NCBI GenBank assembly: GCA_041567315.1
Contig: JBFGCA010000007.1
Span: 1 to 64,000 of the forward strand
Direction of reading: 5' to 3'
Origin: JBFGCA01 sp041567315
GTDB lineage: Bacteria; Acidobacteriota; Thermoanaerobaculia; Multivoradales; JAHEKO01
DNA length: 64,000 nucleotides
Under the pieces are notes generated by a model that saw only the letters and a program-made list of their open reading frames with translations, was not told the DNA's origin and ran no database searches. Every line of letters starts with the position of its first letter. Position 1 is the first letter of the stretch. Shown here piece by piece: positions 42,269 through 50,679 of this stretch. Position numbers and translations under genes: made by a program.

Positions 42269-43657
42269 TCACGACTCGCCGTCGACCTGCCAGACCGGCC
42301 GCTCGCGCACCCCGGCCTCCTCGGGCGAGAGCCGTTCCTCCTCGAAGTCGAGCTCGACCGAGTTCCAGGAGCCGCACGCGTCGCAGCGGTCCACCCAGCC
42401 CGGATAGCGGTTGTGGCAGACCGCGCAGCGGTACTCGCTGGCGTCGACCCCGGCCTGCCCGATGCAGGTCAGACAGGCCTCGACCGCTCGCGCCATCTCG
42501 CCCCGTCGCTGGTGGATGCGGGCCAGGAGCAAGTAGTACGTCGGCGAGCTGTGAACGCGCTCGGCGACGCCCTTGAGGGCCTTGAGCGCCTCGGCGTGCA
42601 TCTCCAGGCGGTAGTAGAGCCGGCCCAGGAAGAACCGCGGCATCAGGTCGTTCTCGGCGCCGGCGATCAGTTGATGGAGGGTCTCCATGGCCTCGAGTGG
42701 CTCTTCGCGCTCGATGTAATGGTCCTCGATCCGCTGCAGGAAGGTGGGGCTGCCGGTCAGCTCGAAGCCGCGCCGCCAGGCCGCCACCGCCGCTTCCGGG
42801 GCGTCTTCGAGCAACGCGCACTCGCCCAGCATGATGTGGGCGGGCAGGAACCGGGGCTCCTCCTCGGCCAGCTGGAGGAAGATCCGCTTGGCGTCGGCCA
42901 CCCGCTCGGCGCCCAGCTCGGCCACCCCCTGCTGGTAGGCCAGCCCCCGCCGGACGCCGACGTCCAGCTCCTGGCCGGCCCCGCCGCCGTTGTCGTCGAG
43001 CAGCCGGTCGACCTTCTCCTGGAGCCGCGCCGCCTCGGCCCACTGCTGGCGCCCCAGGGCGGCGTTGCGCAGCCGCCTGAGCACGGTCAGCCCCGAGCCC
43101 GGGAAGTCCCGCAGGATGCGGTCGTGGAGCTGCTCGGCGACCGCCGGCTCGCCCGCCGCCTGGTAGTCCTCGGCCAGCTCGTAGAGCACCGCCACGCTCT
43201 GCGGGTAGAGCACCGAGGCGCGGCGGTGGACCTCCACCGCCTCGGCGGCGCGCCCCTGGTGGCGCAGCACCTCGCCGTAGCGCAGCAGGGCCGCGAAGTC
43301 CTCCGGCTGGTCGGCCAGCACCCGCTCGAGCTCGACCAGCGCCCGGCCCCACTGGCCGTCGACCTGCAGGTCCACCGCCCGCCGGAAGCTCCCCCGCAGG
43401 CTGCGCGCCTCGCGGCTCAGCCGCCGGTCGCGGCGCTGCGCCAGGTCGCGCTTGAGGGTCTCGATCAGCAGCACCGTCACCACCGGCAGAAAACCGGCGA
43501 GGAAGACGGTGACCAGGATGCCCCACAGGGGCACCGCCCGCTCGGCGGTCAACCGGAATGGTTGACGCAGCAGCTCGATGTTCTGATGGGTGGCGTAGGA
43601 GGCCGCGACGACGACGGCGAGGGCGAAGAGGATGCCGACGAATGTGCGAACCCGCAT
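42269..43657 (-). CDS. LapA-LapB-like fusion: two TM helices, TPR domain and rubredoxin-like zinc knuckle
   Basis: 462 aa. Residues 1-70 have two TM helices (5-23, 44-64) with RDRRLSREARSLRG after them, like LapA (DUF1049). Residues 75-420 are TPR repeats (RALVELERVLADQPEDFAAL; LYELAEDYQAAGEPAVAEQL). The C-terminus has CAVCHNRYPGWVDRCDACGS, the rubredoxin-type zinc module of LapB/YciM. In E. coli LapA and LapB are separate and control LPS synthesis by LpxC turnover with FtsH; here both seem to be one chain. Upstream of holA on the same strand. Confidence 0.8.
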   Translation of the reverse strand: MRVRTFVGILFALAVVVAASYATHQNIELLRQPFRLTAERAVPLWGILVTVFLAGFLPVVTVLLIETLKRDLAQRRDRRLSREARSLRGSFRRAVDLQVDGQWGRALVELERVLADQPEDFAALLRYGEVLRHQGRAAEAVEVHRRASVLYPQSVAVLYELAEDYQAAGEPAVAEQLHDRILRDFPGSGLTVLRRLRNAALGRQQWAEAARLQEKVDRLLDDNGGGAGQELDVGVRRGLAYQQGVAELGAERVADAKRIFLQLAEEEPRFLPAHIMLGECALLEDAPEAAVAAWRRGFELTGSPTFLQRIEDHYIEREEPLEAMETLHQLIAGAENDLMPRFFLGRLYYRLEMHAEALKALKGVAERVHSSPTYYLLLARIHQRRGEMARAVEACLTCIGQAGVDASEYRCAVCHNRYPGWVDRCDACGSWNSVELDFEEERLSPEEAGVRERPVWQVDGES

Positions 43658-43711
43658 AAGCCCCGTGGTCAGGGGCGGAAGACGACGGTCGCCCGGGCGA
43701 CCCCGCCGGCC

Positions 43712-44128
43712 CTAACCTTCCAGCGGCAGGCCCTGCTCCGCCTGCTCCTGGCAATCGATACAGTAACGCGCCCAGGGCACCGCCAGCAAGCGGGGTTTGG
43801 GAATCGGCTGCTCGCAGTTGAGACAGCGGCCGTAGGTGCCCTTGTCGAGCCGGTCGAGGGCGCTTTCGATCTGGAGCAGTGTCTGGCGCTCGGAGTCGGA
43901 GATGGCGAACATGAACTCGCGGTTGTAGGAGTTGTTGGCGCGGTCGACGATGTCTTCGCCGGCCGTGTCACCGGCCTCCTGGCCGACCTGGAGGTCGCGC
44001 TCGTAGAGACTGAAGATCTCCTGGCGCTGCTGCTCCAGCCGCCGCCGGTGGCTCTCCAGCCCCTTGGCACCCGCCTTCGGGGCAGTCCGTGTCCTGCTGC
44101 TCGCCCTGCCGACCTTTGCCTTCGCCAA
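43712..44128 (-). CDS. DksA/TraR-type C4 zinc-finger protein
   Basis: 138 aa. Coiled-coil region SHRRRLEQQRQEIFSLYERD, the DxxDxA-like segment EDIVDRANNSYNREFMF, then ALDRLDKGTYGRCLNCEQPI and ARYCIDCQEQAE with four zinc cysteines. DksA-type proteins bind the RNA polymerase secondary channel. TTG 44128 is chosen over upstream codons: AAGGAG lies 8 nt before it. It continues into the LapA-LapB-like gene on the same strand. Confidence 0.88.
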   Translation of the reverse strand: MAKAKVGRASSRTRTAPKAGAKGLESHRRRLEQQRQEIFSLYERDLQVGQEAGDTAGEDIVDRANNSYNREFMFAISDSERQTLLQIESALDRLDKGTYGRCLNCEQPIPKPRLLAVPWARYCIDCQEQAEQGLPLEG

Positions 44129-44198
44129 ACCGCCTCTCCTTTGCCGGGGGAACCCGGATTCCGCGCCCTTTTGCCGGGGAGCGCCGGGCACAGAAACG

Positions 44199-44675
44199 CT
44201 ACAACGGCCCCCGATGGTACTTTATTCCCGCCCGTAAGGTAAGCGAGCGGTAGATCTGCTCGTAGAGCACCAGTCGGGCCAGCTCGTGGGGGAGGGTGAG
44301 CGGGCCCAGCGACAGGCGCTCCCGGCAGCCCCGCCGGACGCCCGGCGCCAGGCCCAGGTCCGAGCCGATCAGGAAGGCGACCGGTCGAGCCGTGCTTTCC
44401 AGCCGGCGGGCCAGCCAGCGGGCCAGCTCCTCGGAGTCGCGCTGCCGCCCCCGGCGATCGAGCGCGACCGTCCAGCTGCCGGCAGGCGCCGCCGCCAGCA
44501 GCGCCCGGCCCTCGTCCTCCAGCCGCCCCGGGTCGTTGGCCGCCGTCTTGCTGCGCACCGCCAGCTCGGAGACCTCGACGAACCGGCGGATCCGCCGGCG
44601 GTAGCGCCCGCACAGGTCCCCCCAGGCGTCGCGGCGGCGGCGCCCGGCCCAGATCACGATCAGCCGCCGCCCCAT
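44199..44675 (-). CDS. rlmH: 23S rRNA (pseudouridine-1915 N3) methyltransferase RlmH
   Basis: 158 aa, normal length. SPOUT-fold knot features: VAFLIGSDLGLAPGVRRGCR, and LSLGPLTLPHELARLVLYEQ followed by IYRSLTLRAGIKYHRGPL, matching the LTLPHxLxRxxLxEQxYRAxxIxxGxPYHR signature, with Gly-to-Ala/Lys changes near the end. The N-terminal part is more divergent. Methylates helix 69 of 23S rRNA. TAGGCT (44687-44682) is six nt before ATG 44675; GGAGGT at 12 nt is the alternative signal. Confidence 0.88.
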   Translation of the reverse strand: MGRRLIVIWAGRRRRDAWGDLCGRYRRRIRRFVEVSELAVRSKTAANDPGRLEDEGRALLAAAPAGSWTVALDRRGRQRDSEELARWLARRLESTARPVAFLIGSDLGLAPGVRRGCRERLSLGPLTLPHELARLVLYEQIYRSLTLRAGIKYHRGPL

Positions 44676-44718
44676 CAGACCAGCCTACCTCCGATGCGCG
44701 TGCTATTCTGCGGGGCTC

Positions 44719-45717
44719 ATGTCCGCCGCCCGCACGTCGCTCGAGGAGCAGAAGCGACGTCGCCGCAAGCGGCTCGTGCGCGGCCTGCTGCTGGGGGGCG
44801 CTGCGGTGGGGCTGCCGGCGCTCGCCAACGCCCTCATCGCCCGCCGCAGCGCCCGTCTCGAGCGCCCGGCCTGGGGCCGCACCGGCCGCTACGCCTGGAA
44901 GTTCGGAGAGGTTCTCTACCAGCACCTGGGCCGCGGCCGGCCGCTGGTATTGCTGCACTCCTTCGGCCCCGGGCACGACGCCGAGGAGTGGCGCCCGGTG
45001 GCCGAGCGGCTGGCGGCCCGCTACCGGCCACACGCCCTCGAGCTGCTCGGCTGGGGGGCCTCCGACAAGCCCCCCGTGGCCTACGACGACGAGCTCTACA
45101 TCCAGCTCATCGCCGACTTCATCGAGGACGTCGTCGCCCAGCGCTGCGTGCTGGTGGGCGCGGGCTTGAGCGCCGCCTACGCGCTGCAGGTGGCGGTCGA
45201 CCGGCCGGAGCTGGTTCGCGCCCTGGCGCTGGTGGCCCCGTCGGGCATCTCGCTCAACGCCGACGAGCCCGACCTCAAGGACGCCCTGCTCCACCGCCTG
45301 CTGAGGGTGCCGGTGCTGGGTACCGCCGCCCTCAACCTGTTCACCAGCCGCAGCGCCCTCCAGCAGTACCTGAGGCGCGACGTCTTCACCGCCCCGGAGC
45401 GGGCCGACGCGGCGCGCCTCGACCACTACTACCGCTCGTCCCACCAGCCGGGTGGACACGCCCCGCTGGCCGCCTACCTGAGCGGCTATCTCAACCACCG
45501 GGTGGACGAGGCCCTCGGCCGGCTGGATGCGCCGCTGTGGCTCGGCTGGGGCCGGCACGCCAAGGCGCCACCGGTGGAGACCGCCGACCTGTGGCTGCAG
45601 CGGGCGCCGGACGCCGACCTCGAGGTGTTCGAGGACTGCGGGAACCTGCCCCACCTGGAGAGCCCGGCGTCCTTCTACCGCCGCCTGCACCGCTTCCTCG
45701 ACCGCCTGACCGCCTGA
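44719..45717 (+). CDS. Alpha/beta-fold hydrolase-like protein lacking the usual nucleophile
   Basis: 332 aa. Basic N-terminus and a TM-like helix (22-40). Core: LVLLHSFGPGHDAEEWRPVA, ELLGWGASDKP, LVGAGLSAAYALQVAVDRP and LVAPSGISLNADEPD, then LWLGWGRHAK and NLPHLESPASFYRRL. The nucleophile elbow is G-A-G-L-S instead of G-x-S-x-G, so Gly149 sits where Ser is expected and Ser151 where Gly is. The His (NLPHLE) is present. Either catalysis is altered or the protein is a non-catalytic relative. TATTCT 9 nt before ATG. Confidence 0.78.
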   Translation: MSAARTSLEEQKRRRRKRLVRGLLLGGAAVGLPALANALIARRSARLERPAWGRTGRYAWKFGEVLYQHLGRGRPLVLLHSFGPGHDAEEWRPVAERLAARYRPHALELLGWGASDKPPVAYDDELYIQLIADFIEDVVAQRCVLVGAGLSAAYALQVAVDRPELVRALALVAPSGISLNADEPDLKDALLHRLLRVPVLGTAALNLFTSRSALQQYLRRDVFTAPERADAARLDHYYRSSHQPGGHAPLAAYLSGYLNHRVDEALGRLDAPLWLGWGRHAKAPPVETADLWLQRAPDADLEVFEDCGNLPHLESPASFYRRLHRFLDRLTA

Positions 45718-45767
45718 GGCGGAGGGGCCCGAGCTGCCTGCCGCCTTGACCTCGACGCCAATGACTA

Positions 45768-45805
45768 GATCATCCACCAACCCTTCATCCGTTACGGTCC
45801 ACCAG
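45768..45805. repeat. Repeat family B, one-ended remnant
   Basis: TTCATCCGTTACGGTCCACC (from 45784) plus GATCATCCAC nearby correspond to the right end of the copy at 9926-10008. No left end is found. It lies immediately upstream of the ribosome site of the phosphomutase gene. Confidence 0.65.
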
Positions 45806-45816
45806 AGGGTGAGCGA

Positions 45817-47178
45817 ATGAGCGGAATCTTCAAGGCCTACGACGTGCGCGGGATCTATCCGGGAGAGCTGGACGAGGAGATCGCCCGCCGCATCGGCCTC
45901 GCCTTTCCCTTCCTGCTGGACGAGGAGGACCGCGCCGCTGGCGACCGGGTGGTGGTGAGCCGCGACATGCGGGCGCACAGCGTGCCGCTGGCCGCCGCGC
46001 TGATCGACGGGCTGCGCGCCAGCGGGCTGACGGTGGTCGACATCGGCCTCGCCACCACCCCGATGAACTACTTCGCGGTCGGGCACCTGGGAACCGCCGG
46101 CGGCATCCAGGTGACCGCCAGCCACAACCCGGCGCGCTACAACGGGTTCAAGCTGAGCCGCCGCGAGGCGCGGCCGGTGTCGGGCGACCACGGCATCCCC
46201 CTGCTCGAGCAGAAGGCGGCCGGCGGCGGCGAGCTGCCGGCGGCCGCCCAGCGCGGCGGCCTCGAGCGGGCGGCGGTCGCCGACGCCTACCGGCGGCACG
46301 TTCTCTCGTTCCTCCAGGTCCCGGAAGGGGCACCGCGGCTCAAGGTGGTGGTCGACGCGGCCAACGGCATGGGGGTCCTCTACCGCGAGCTGCTCGCCGC
46401 GCTGCAGATCGACCTCGACCTGCTCTACTTCGAGCTCGACGGCACCTTCCCCAACCACGAGGCCAACCCGCTCAAGCTGGAGAACCTGCGCGATCTGTGC
46501 GAACGGGTGCGCGCGACCGGTGCCGACCTGGGGGTGTCGTTCGACGGCGACGCCGACCGCGCAGCCTTCGTCGACGAGCGCGGCGAGTCGGTGGGCAGCG
46601 ACCTGATCACCGCCCTGATCGCCGGCGAGCTGCTGGCCCACGAGCCCGGCCGGGCGGTGCTCTACGACCTGCGCTCCTCGCGGGCGGTGCCCGAGTACAT
46701 CACCGAATGTGGCGGGGTGCCGGTCCGCGAACGGGTCGGGCACTCCTTCATGAAGGCGACGCTACGCGCCCGGGAGGGGATCTTCGGCGGCGAGCTGGCC
46801 GGCCATTACTACTTCCGCGACAACTACCACGCCGACTGCGCGGCGCTGGCGGTCGTGGAGATCCTCAACCTGCTCCGCCGGCACCGGCAGCCGCTGTCGA
46901 AGCTGGTCGAGCCGCTGGCGCGCTACGCCAAGAGCCCGGAGATCAACTTTCAGGTCGAGGACAAGCAGGGCAAGATCGCCGCCCTCGCCGAGCGCTACGC
47001 CGACGGCGAGATCGACTACCTGGACGGCATCACGGTCCAGTACCCCGACTGGTGGTTCAACGTTCGGCCCTCCAACACCGAGCCCTATCTGCGGCTGGTG
47101 CTCGAGGCCGACGCCGCCGAGGAGCTGGCGCGGCGCCGCGCCGAGCTGGAGGCCCAGCTCGGCACTCCGGCGCACTGA
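45817..47178 (+). CDS. Phosphomannomutase/phosphoglucomutase
   Basis: 453 aa. Alpha-D-phosphohexomutase four-domain pattern: FKAYDVRGIYPGELDEEIAR, phospho-serine loop GIQVTASHNPARYNGFKLSR, metal loop VSFDGDADRAAFVDERG, sugar loop GGELAGHYYFRDNYHADCA, and phosphate loop VRPSNTEPYLRLVLEA. All key loops are intact. Interconverts hexose 1- and 6-phosphates for sugar nucleotides and cell-surface glycans. GAGGGTGAGCG precedes ATG 45817. Confidence 0.93.
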   Translation: MSGIFKAYDVRGIYPGELDEEIARRIGLAFPFLLDEEDRAAGDRVVVSRDMRAHSVPLAAALIDGLRASGLTVVDIGLATTPMNYFAVGHLGTAGGIQVTASHNPARYNGFKLSRREARPVSGDHGIPLLEQKAAGGGELPAAAQRGGLERAAVADAYRRHVLSFLQVPEGAPRLKVVVDAANGMGVLYRELLAALQIDLDLLYFELDGTFPNHEANPLKLENLRDLCERVRATGADLGVSFDGDADRAAFVDERGESVGSDLITALIAGELLAHEPGRAVLYDLRSSRAVPEYITECGGVPVRERVGHSFMKATLRAREGIFGGELAGHYYFRDNYHADCAALAVVEILNLLRRHRQPLSKLVEPLARYAKSPEINFQVEDKQGKIAALAERYADGEIDYLDGITVQYPDWWFNVRPSNTEPYLRLVLEADAAEELARRRAELEAQLGTPAH

Positions 47179-47212
47179 GCGCCGGAGCCCTCGCCCGTCT
47201 CTACCCGCGGTC

Positions 47213-47905
47213 TCAGTCCCGGCGGCCGCCCAGCAGGCCGGCGCGCATCAGGAAGTAGAGCAGGGTCAGCAGGGTGGAGATCGCCGCCGCCACGTAGGTC
47301 AGCGCCGCCGCGTTGAGGACGCGGTCGACCCCCTCGCGCTCCTGCGCCAGCACGATGCCGTGGGCCACCGCCAGCTTCTTGGCGCGGGCCGAGGCGTCGA
47401 ACTCGACCGGCAGGGTGACGACCTGGAAGAGCAGTACGGCCGAGAACAGCACGGCGCCGACCAGCACCATGTTGGTGGAGGCGAACATCAGCCCCATCAC
47501 CATCACGATGTAGCCCAGACCCGAGCCGATGTTGGCGGTGGGCACCAGCAGCGACCGGAGCCACAGCGGCTTGTAGGCGGTGGCGTGCTGGATGGCGTGG
47601 CCGGCCTCGTGGCAGGCGACGCCGACCGCGGCGACCGACGGCGTGCCGTAGACGGCGTCGGAAAGGGCCAGGGTCTTGTTCACCGGGTTGTAGTGGTCCG
47701 ACAGGAACCCGCGGGTGGGCACCACCTTGACGTCGGTCAGTCCCGCCCGGTCGAGCAGGGTCTGCGCGGCCTGAGCGCCGGTCAGACCGGAGAGCACCCG
47801 GACGCGCGAGTACTTCTTGAACGCCGACTTGGTCCGGAAGCTCGCCCACAGCGACAGCAGGAAGGCGGGGGCGACGAATAACAGGTAGGTGGGCTCGAAG
47901 TACAT
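47213..47905 (-). CDS. YugP-type zinc metallopeptidase (membrane)
   Basis: 230 aa. TM helix 7-22, then the protease segment with VKVVPTRGFLSDHYNPVNKT, LALSDAVYGTPSVAAVGVAC and the zinc motif H99-E100-xx-H103 (CHEAGHAIQHATAYKPLWLR). Three more TM helices follow near 120-165 and 200-222. This is the YugP/PF04298 family; substrate unknown. AAGGAG lies 9 nt before ATG 47905. Downstream 506-bp gap to the SDR gene holds family A repeats. Confidence 0.9.
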   Translation of the reverse strand: MYFEPTYLLFVAPAFLLSLWASFRTKSAFKKYSRVRVLSGLTGAQAAQTLLDRAGLTDVKVVPTRGFLSDHYNPVNKTLALSDAVYGTPSVAAVGVACHEAGHAIQHATAYKPLWLRSLLVPTANIGSGLGYIVMVMGLMFASTNMVLVGAVLFSAVLLFQVVTLPVEFDASARAKKLAVAHGIVLAQEREGVDRVLNAAALTYVAAAISTLLTLLYFLMRAGLLGGRRD

Positions 47906-48030
47906 GGCGCGGGTCTCCTTCGCCACCCTCTCCAACCGGGTGCCGGGCGGCGTTATTTCAGGGTGGTGCCGCGTCCCCGGGAGGGCGGGGAGGGCTGAGG
48001 GGGCCATTGTAGGACACCCCGGTTGTGGGC

Positions 48031-48335
48031 TCGGTGGCGAGAGCCGACCGGAGCGGGACCTGGGCACGCAAGGGCCTGACAGGTGAAGGCTCGGTAGCGA
48101 GGGCCGACCGGGGCGCGGCGCGACTGGGGACGGAGCGGGCCTGGCAGATGAGGGGTCGGTGGCGAGAGCCGACCGGGGCGGGGCGCGACTGGGCACGCAA
48201 CGGGCCTGACGGACTTGACGGGGGAGGCCCGTTGCTCCTATCCGCCGAGCGCTGGACGGCACTCGAGCTTCGCGGCCCATCGCAAGCGCTCGGCTCCAGG
48301 TCCCTGTCGAGCCCCGCCCCGGCCGGCTCCTGCGC
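48031..48335 (-). repeat. Structured intergenic repeat family A, copy 3, with two extra tandem arms
   Basis: A full element at about 48161-48335: outer arms AGCCGACCGGGGCGGGGC and GCCCCGCCCCGGCCGGCT; hairpin GCAACGGGCCT (48197-48207) with AGGCCCGTTGC (48225-48235); hairpin GCCGAGCGCT (48244-48253) with AGCGCTCGGC (48285-48294). Before it, the outer arm unit (TCGGTGGCGAGAGCCGACCG type) is repeated at 48031 and 48091, so three tandem arms with 60- and 64-bp steps. Orientation is opposite to copies 1 and 2. Confidence 0.83.
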
Positions 48336-48411
48336 GGTCCGAGGCAACTGCCTGCAACGTCTGCGAAGAGAACAGTTCGTGTGGGAAGATTCCGTGATTG
48401 ATGAGCGGTGA

Positions 48412-49140
48412 ATGCCGATGACGAGCGCTGGTGCTGAGCGGGTCGCGCTGGTGACCGGGGGGAGCCGGGGGATCGGGCGGGCGATCGTGGAGCGGTTGCT
48501 CGAGAGGGGGTGGCGGGTGTTCTTCTGCGGGCGGACGCCGGGGTCGGTCGAGGCGGCGGTGGCGGAGCTGCGCGAGCGCTACCCGGGCCGGGTGGCGGGG
48601 CGGGCGGCGGAAGTGGGCGAACCGGATCAGGTGGAGCGGCTGGTCGCGGGCGTCGTGGAGGCGGCGGGGCGGCTGGATCTCCTGGTCAACAACGCCGGCG
48701 CCGGGGTGTTCGCGCCGGTCGACGAGATCGGCCTCGAGGACTGGCAGCGGCTGCTGGCCACCAACCTGAGCGGCGCCTTCTACGCGATCCGCGCGGCGGC
48801 GCCGGTGATGAAACGCCAGGGCGCGGGCTGGATCGTCAACGTCGCCTCGCTGGCCGCGCGGCATCCGATGGCCGGTGGCGCCGCCTACAACGCGAGCAAG
48901 TTCGGGCTGCTGGGTCTTTCCGACGCCGCCATGCTGGACTTGAGACCGCACGGCGTCCGGGTCGCGGCGGTGCTGCCGGGCAGCGTCGACACCGGCTTCG
49001 GCGGGCGCCGCGCCGGCGAGGGCTCTTCCTGGCGGCTCGACCCCGGGGACGTCGCCCGCGCGGTCACCGACCTGCTGGACTACCCGGACCGGGCGCTGCC
49101 CAGCCGGCTCGAGCTGCGGCCCAGCCGGCCGCCCAAGTAG
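48412..49140 (+). CDS. Short-chain dehydrogenase/reductase
   Basis: 242 aa. Rossmann motif VALVTGGSRGIGRAIVERLL; NNAG in DLLVNNAGAGVFAP; catalytic Ser in WIVNVASLAARHP and YxxxK as AAYNASKFGLLGLS; then VLPGSVDTGF. NADP preference is suggested by the basic CGRTPGS. Likely a 3-oxoacyl-ACP reductase-like or related oxidoreductase; substrate not readable. ATG 48412 and 48418 are both possible, without ribosome site. Confidence 0.9.
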   Translation: MPMTSAGAERVALVTGGSRGIGRAIVERLLERGWRVFFCGRTPGSVEAAVAELRERYPGRVAGRAAEVGEPDQVERLVAGVVEAAGRLDLLVNNAGAGVFAPVDEIGLEDWQRLLATNLSGAFYAIRAAAPVMKRQGAGWIVNVASLAARHPMAGGAAYNASKFGLLGLSDAAMLDLRPHGVRVAAVLPGSVDTGFGGRRAGEGSSWRLDPGDVARAVTDLLDYPDRALPSRLELRPSRPPK

Positions 49141-49156
49141 GCGGGCAGCGGCGGAT

Positions 49157-50044
49157 CTAGAGGATCCGCATCACCTCGTCGCCGTAGAGCACCTCGGGAC
49201 CCGAGGGCACCGGCGAGCCGCCGGCCGGCTCGAGGGTGACGCGGACGGCGCGGGTCGCCTCGGGCATCTCCCGGGAGAGCATCTCGAACCGCACGCCCGC
49301 GCGCACCTCGAAGACCCCGCCGCTGACCGGCCCGTCGCCGGTGACGAACCACAGCTGGTAGTGACGCCCCTCGGGGCAGGGCTCGAGCCCGTCGATCTTG
49401 AGATACCACTCGCGATGGTCGGCGGCCACGTAGAGCGTGCCGCGCGAGGACGGGTGAACGGGCTCCTCGCCGACCGGCGTCAGGTTGCACACTTCGACCC
49501 CCGGCGAGGTCAGGAGCCGCATCTTGCGGTCCATGGCGGCGACCGCGAAGCGCGACTCCTCTTCCACGGCCGCCAGTCTTCCGGCCAGCTCGGCGATCTG
49601 GAGACGCTGGCTTCTGACCTCGCCGTACAGCCAGGCCGACAGACCCAGCAGCGCCGCCGCGAGTCCGGCGGCGAGGGGCAGCGCCCAGCGCCCGGCCGCC
49701 GAGCGGGGACGGGCCGGTGCGGCCGCTGCGGAGGCCGCGCTCCTGGCGGCCAGGTCCGCGACTTCCGGTACCGCAGGCGGCGCCGCCTCCCTGGCGGTCG
49801 CCGCGCTCGCCGGCGGCTCCCCGGCGCCACCCGCAGTGACCGCGTCGAGCAGCCGCTGACGGATCTCCGGCCACGGCTCGACCGGCTCCAGCCGCTCCGC
49901 CAGCAGACCGAGGAGCTCGACGTACGGACGCTCGCCCGGCCCCTCGGGGCCGGTCTCCGGCGGCCCGCCGGCGTCGAGCCACTCCAGTACGCGCTCGATG
50001 GGCCGCTCGTCGCCGTTTGCGCTTCCGCCTCGACTCTCGCTCAC
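49157..50044 (-). CDS. RskA-type anti-sigma factor
   Basis: 295 aa. N-terminal cytoplasmic region of ~130 residues, one TM helix (about 147-165: WALPLAAGLAAALLGLSAWL), a coiled coil (LQIAELAGRLAAVEEESRFA), and a periplasmic domain with HYQLWFVTGDGPVSGGVFEV, the RskA C-terminal signature. The N-terminus lacks a clear zinc motif. GTG 50044 overlaps the sigma gene stop by 4 nt (GTGA), so both are made together. It sequesters the ECF sigma factor until regulated proteolysis. Confidence 0.85.
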   Translation of the reverse strand: MSESRGGSANGDERPIERVLEWLDAGGPPETGPEGPGERPYVELLGLLAERLEPVEPWPEIRQRLLDAVTAGGAGEPPASAATAREAAPPAVPEVADLAARSAASAAAAPARPRSAAGRWALPLAAGLAAALLGLSAWLYGEVRSQRLQIAELAGRLAAVEEESRFAVAAMDRKMRLLTSPGVEVCNLTPVGEEPVHPSSRGTLYVAADHREWYLKIDGLEPCPEGRHYQLWFVTGDGPVSGGVFEVRAGVRFEMLSREMPEATRAVRVTLEPAGGSPVPSGPEVLYGDEVMRIL

Positions 50045-50625
50045 AACAGCTCTCCGATCTCCGCCTGCAGCGCCTGGCGCAGCTTCCTCATGGCGAGCAG
50101 GGTACGGGTCTTCACCGTGCCCAACGGGATGCCGGTCTCGCCGGCGATCTCGCTCTGGGTCATTCCGTTGTAGAACGCCAGCTCCAGCACCTGGCGTTGT
50201 TCTTCGGGCAGCCGACCCATCTCCTCGTCGAGTCGCCGGCGGCGCTCCTGGTTTAGTACGTGCCGGCCGCCGGCCGGGGATGTATGGCGCACGGGGTTCT
50301 CGCGCTGGGCGGCACTGAGCGTACGCTGCTTGACCCGCCGGCTGCGCAGCCGGTCGATGGCGCGGCTGCGGGTGATGAGCACCAGCCAGGTCGAGACCGA
50401 CGAGCGCCGCGGGTCGTAGCTCGCCGCCCGGTTCCAGACCTGGAGGAAGGTCTCCTGGAGCACCTCTTCGGCGTCGGCGGCATCGGCGAGCACCCGCTGC
50501 GCCAGGGCGGTCAACATGCTCGCATAGCGGTCGTAAAGCTCGGCCAGCGCCTCCGGGTGGCGTTCGACGATCTTCCGCACCAAACCCCTGTCGTCCAGCG
50601 ACTTCACGGCGGCTTGGGGTGGCAA
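50041..50625 (-). CDS. SigK-like ECF sigma factor
   Basis: 194 aa. Region 2: LAELYDRYASMLTALAQRVL and ADAEEVLQETFLQVWNRAAS, then SVSTWLVLITRSRAIDRLRS. Region 4: LPEEQRQVLELAFYNGMTQS with the helix-turn-helix EIAGETGIPLGTVKTRTLLA. Standard ECF paired with an RskA-type anti-sigma factor. The first in-frame start is TTG 50625; GTG 50607 is an alternative; neither has a good ribosome site. Confidence 0.9.
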   Translation of the reverse strand: MPPQAAVKSLDDRGLVRKIVERHPEALAELYDRYASMLTALAQRVLADAADAEEVLQETFLQVWNRAASYDPRRSSVSTWLVLITRSRAIDRLRSRRVKQRTLSAAQRENPVRHTSPAGGRHVLNQERRRRLDEEMGRLPEEQRQVLELAFYNGMTQSEIAGETGIPLGTVKTRTLLAMRKLRQALQAEIGELL

Positions 50626-50679
50626 CGGCTCGGTAGGAGATCGGGAGCTTTGACGGCAACCTTAAGATACCATGCGCTC

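Noticed and set aside
48031..48160. Tandem 60-64 bp units considered as a CRISPR-like array
   Set aside because: Units are too long, have no unique spacers, match the outer arm of the family A element elsewhere and have no cas genes nearby.
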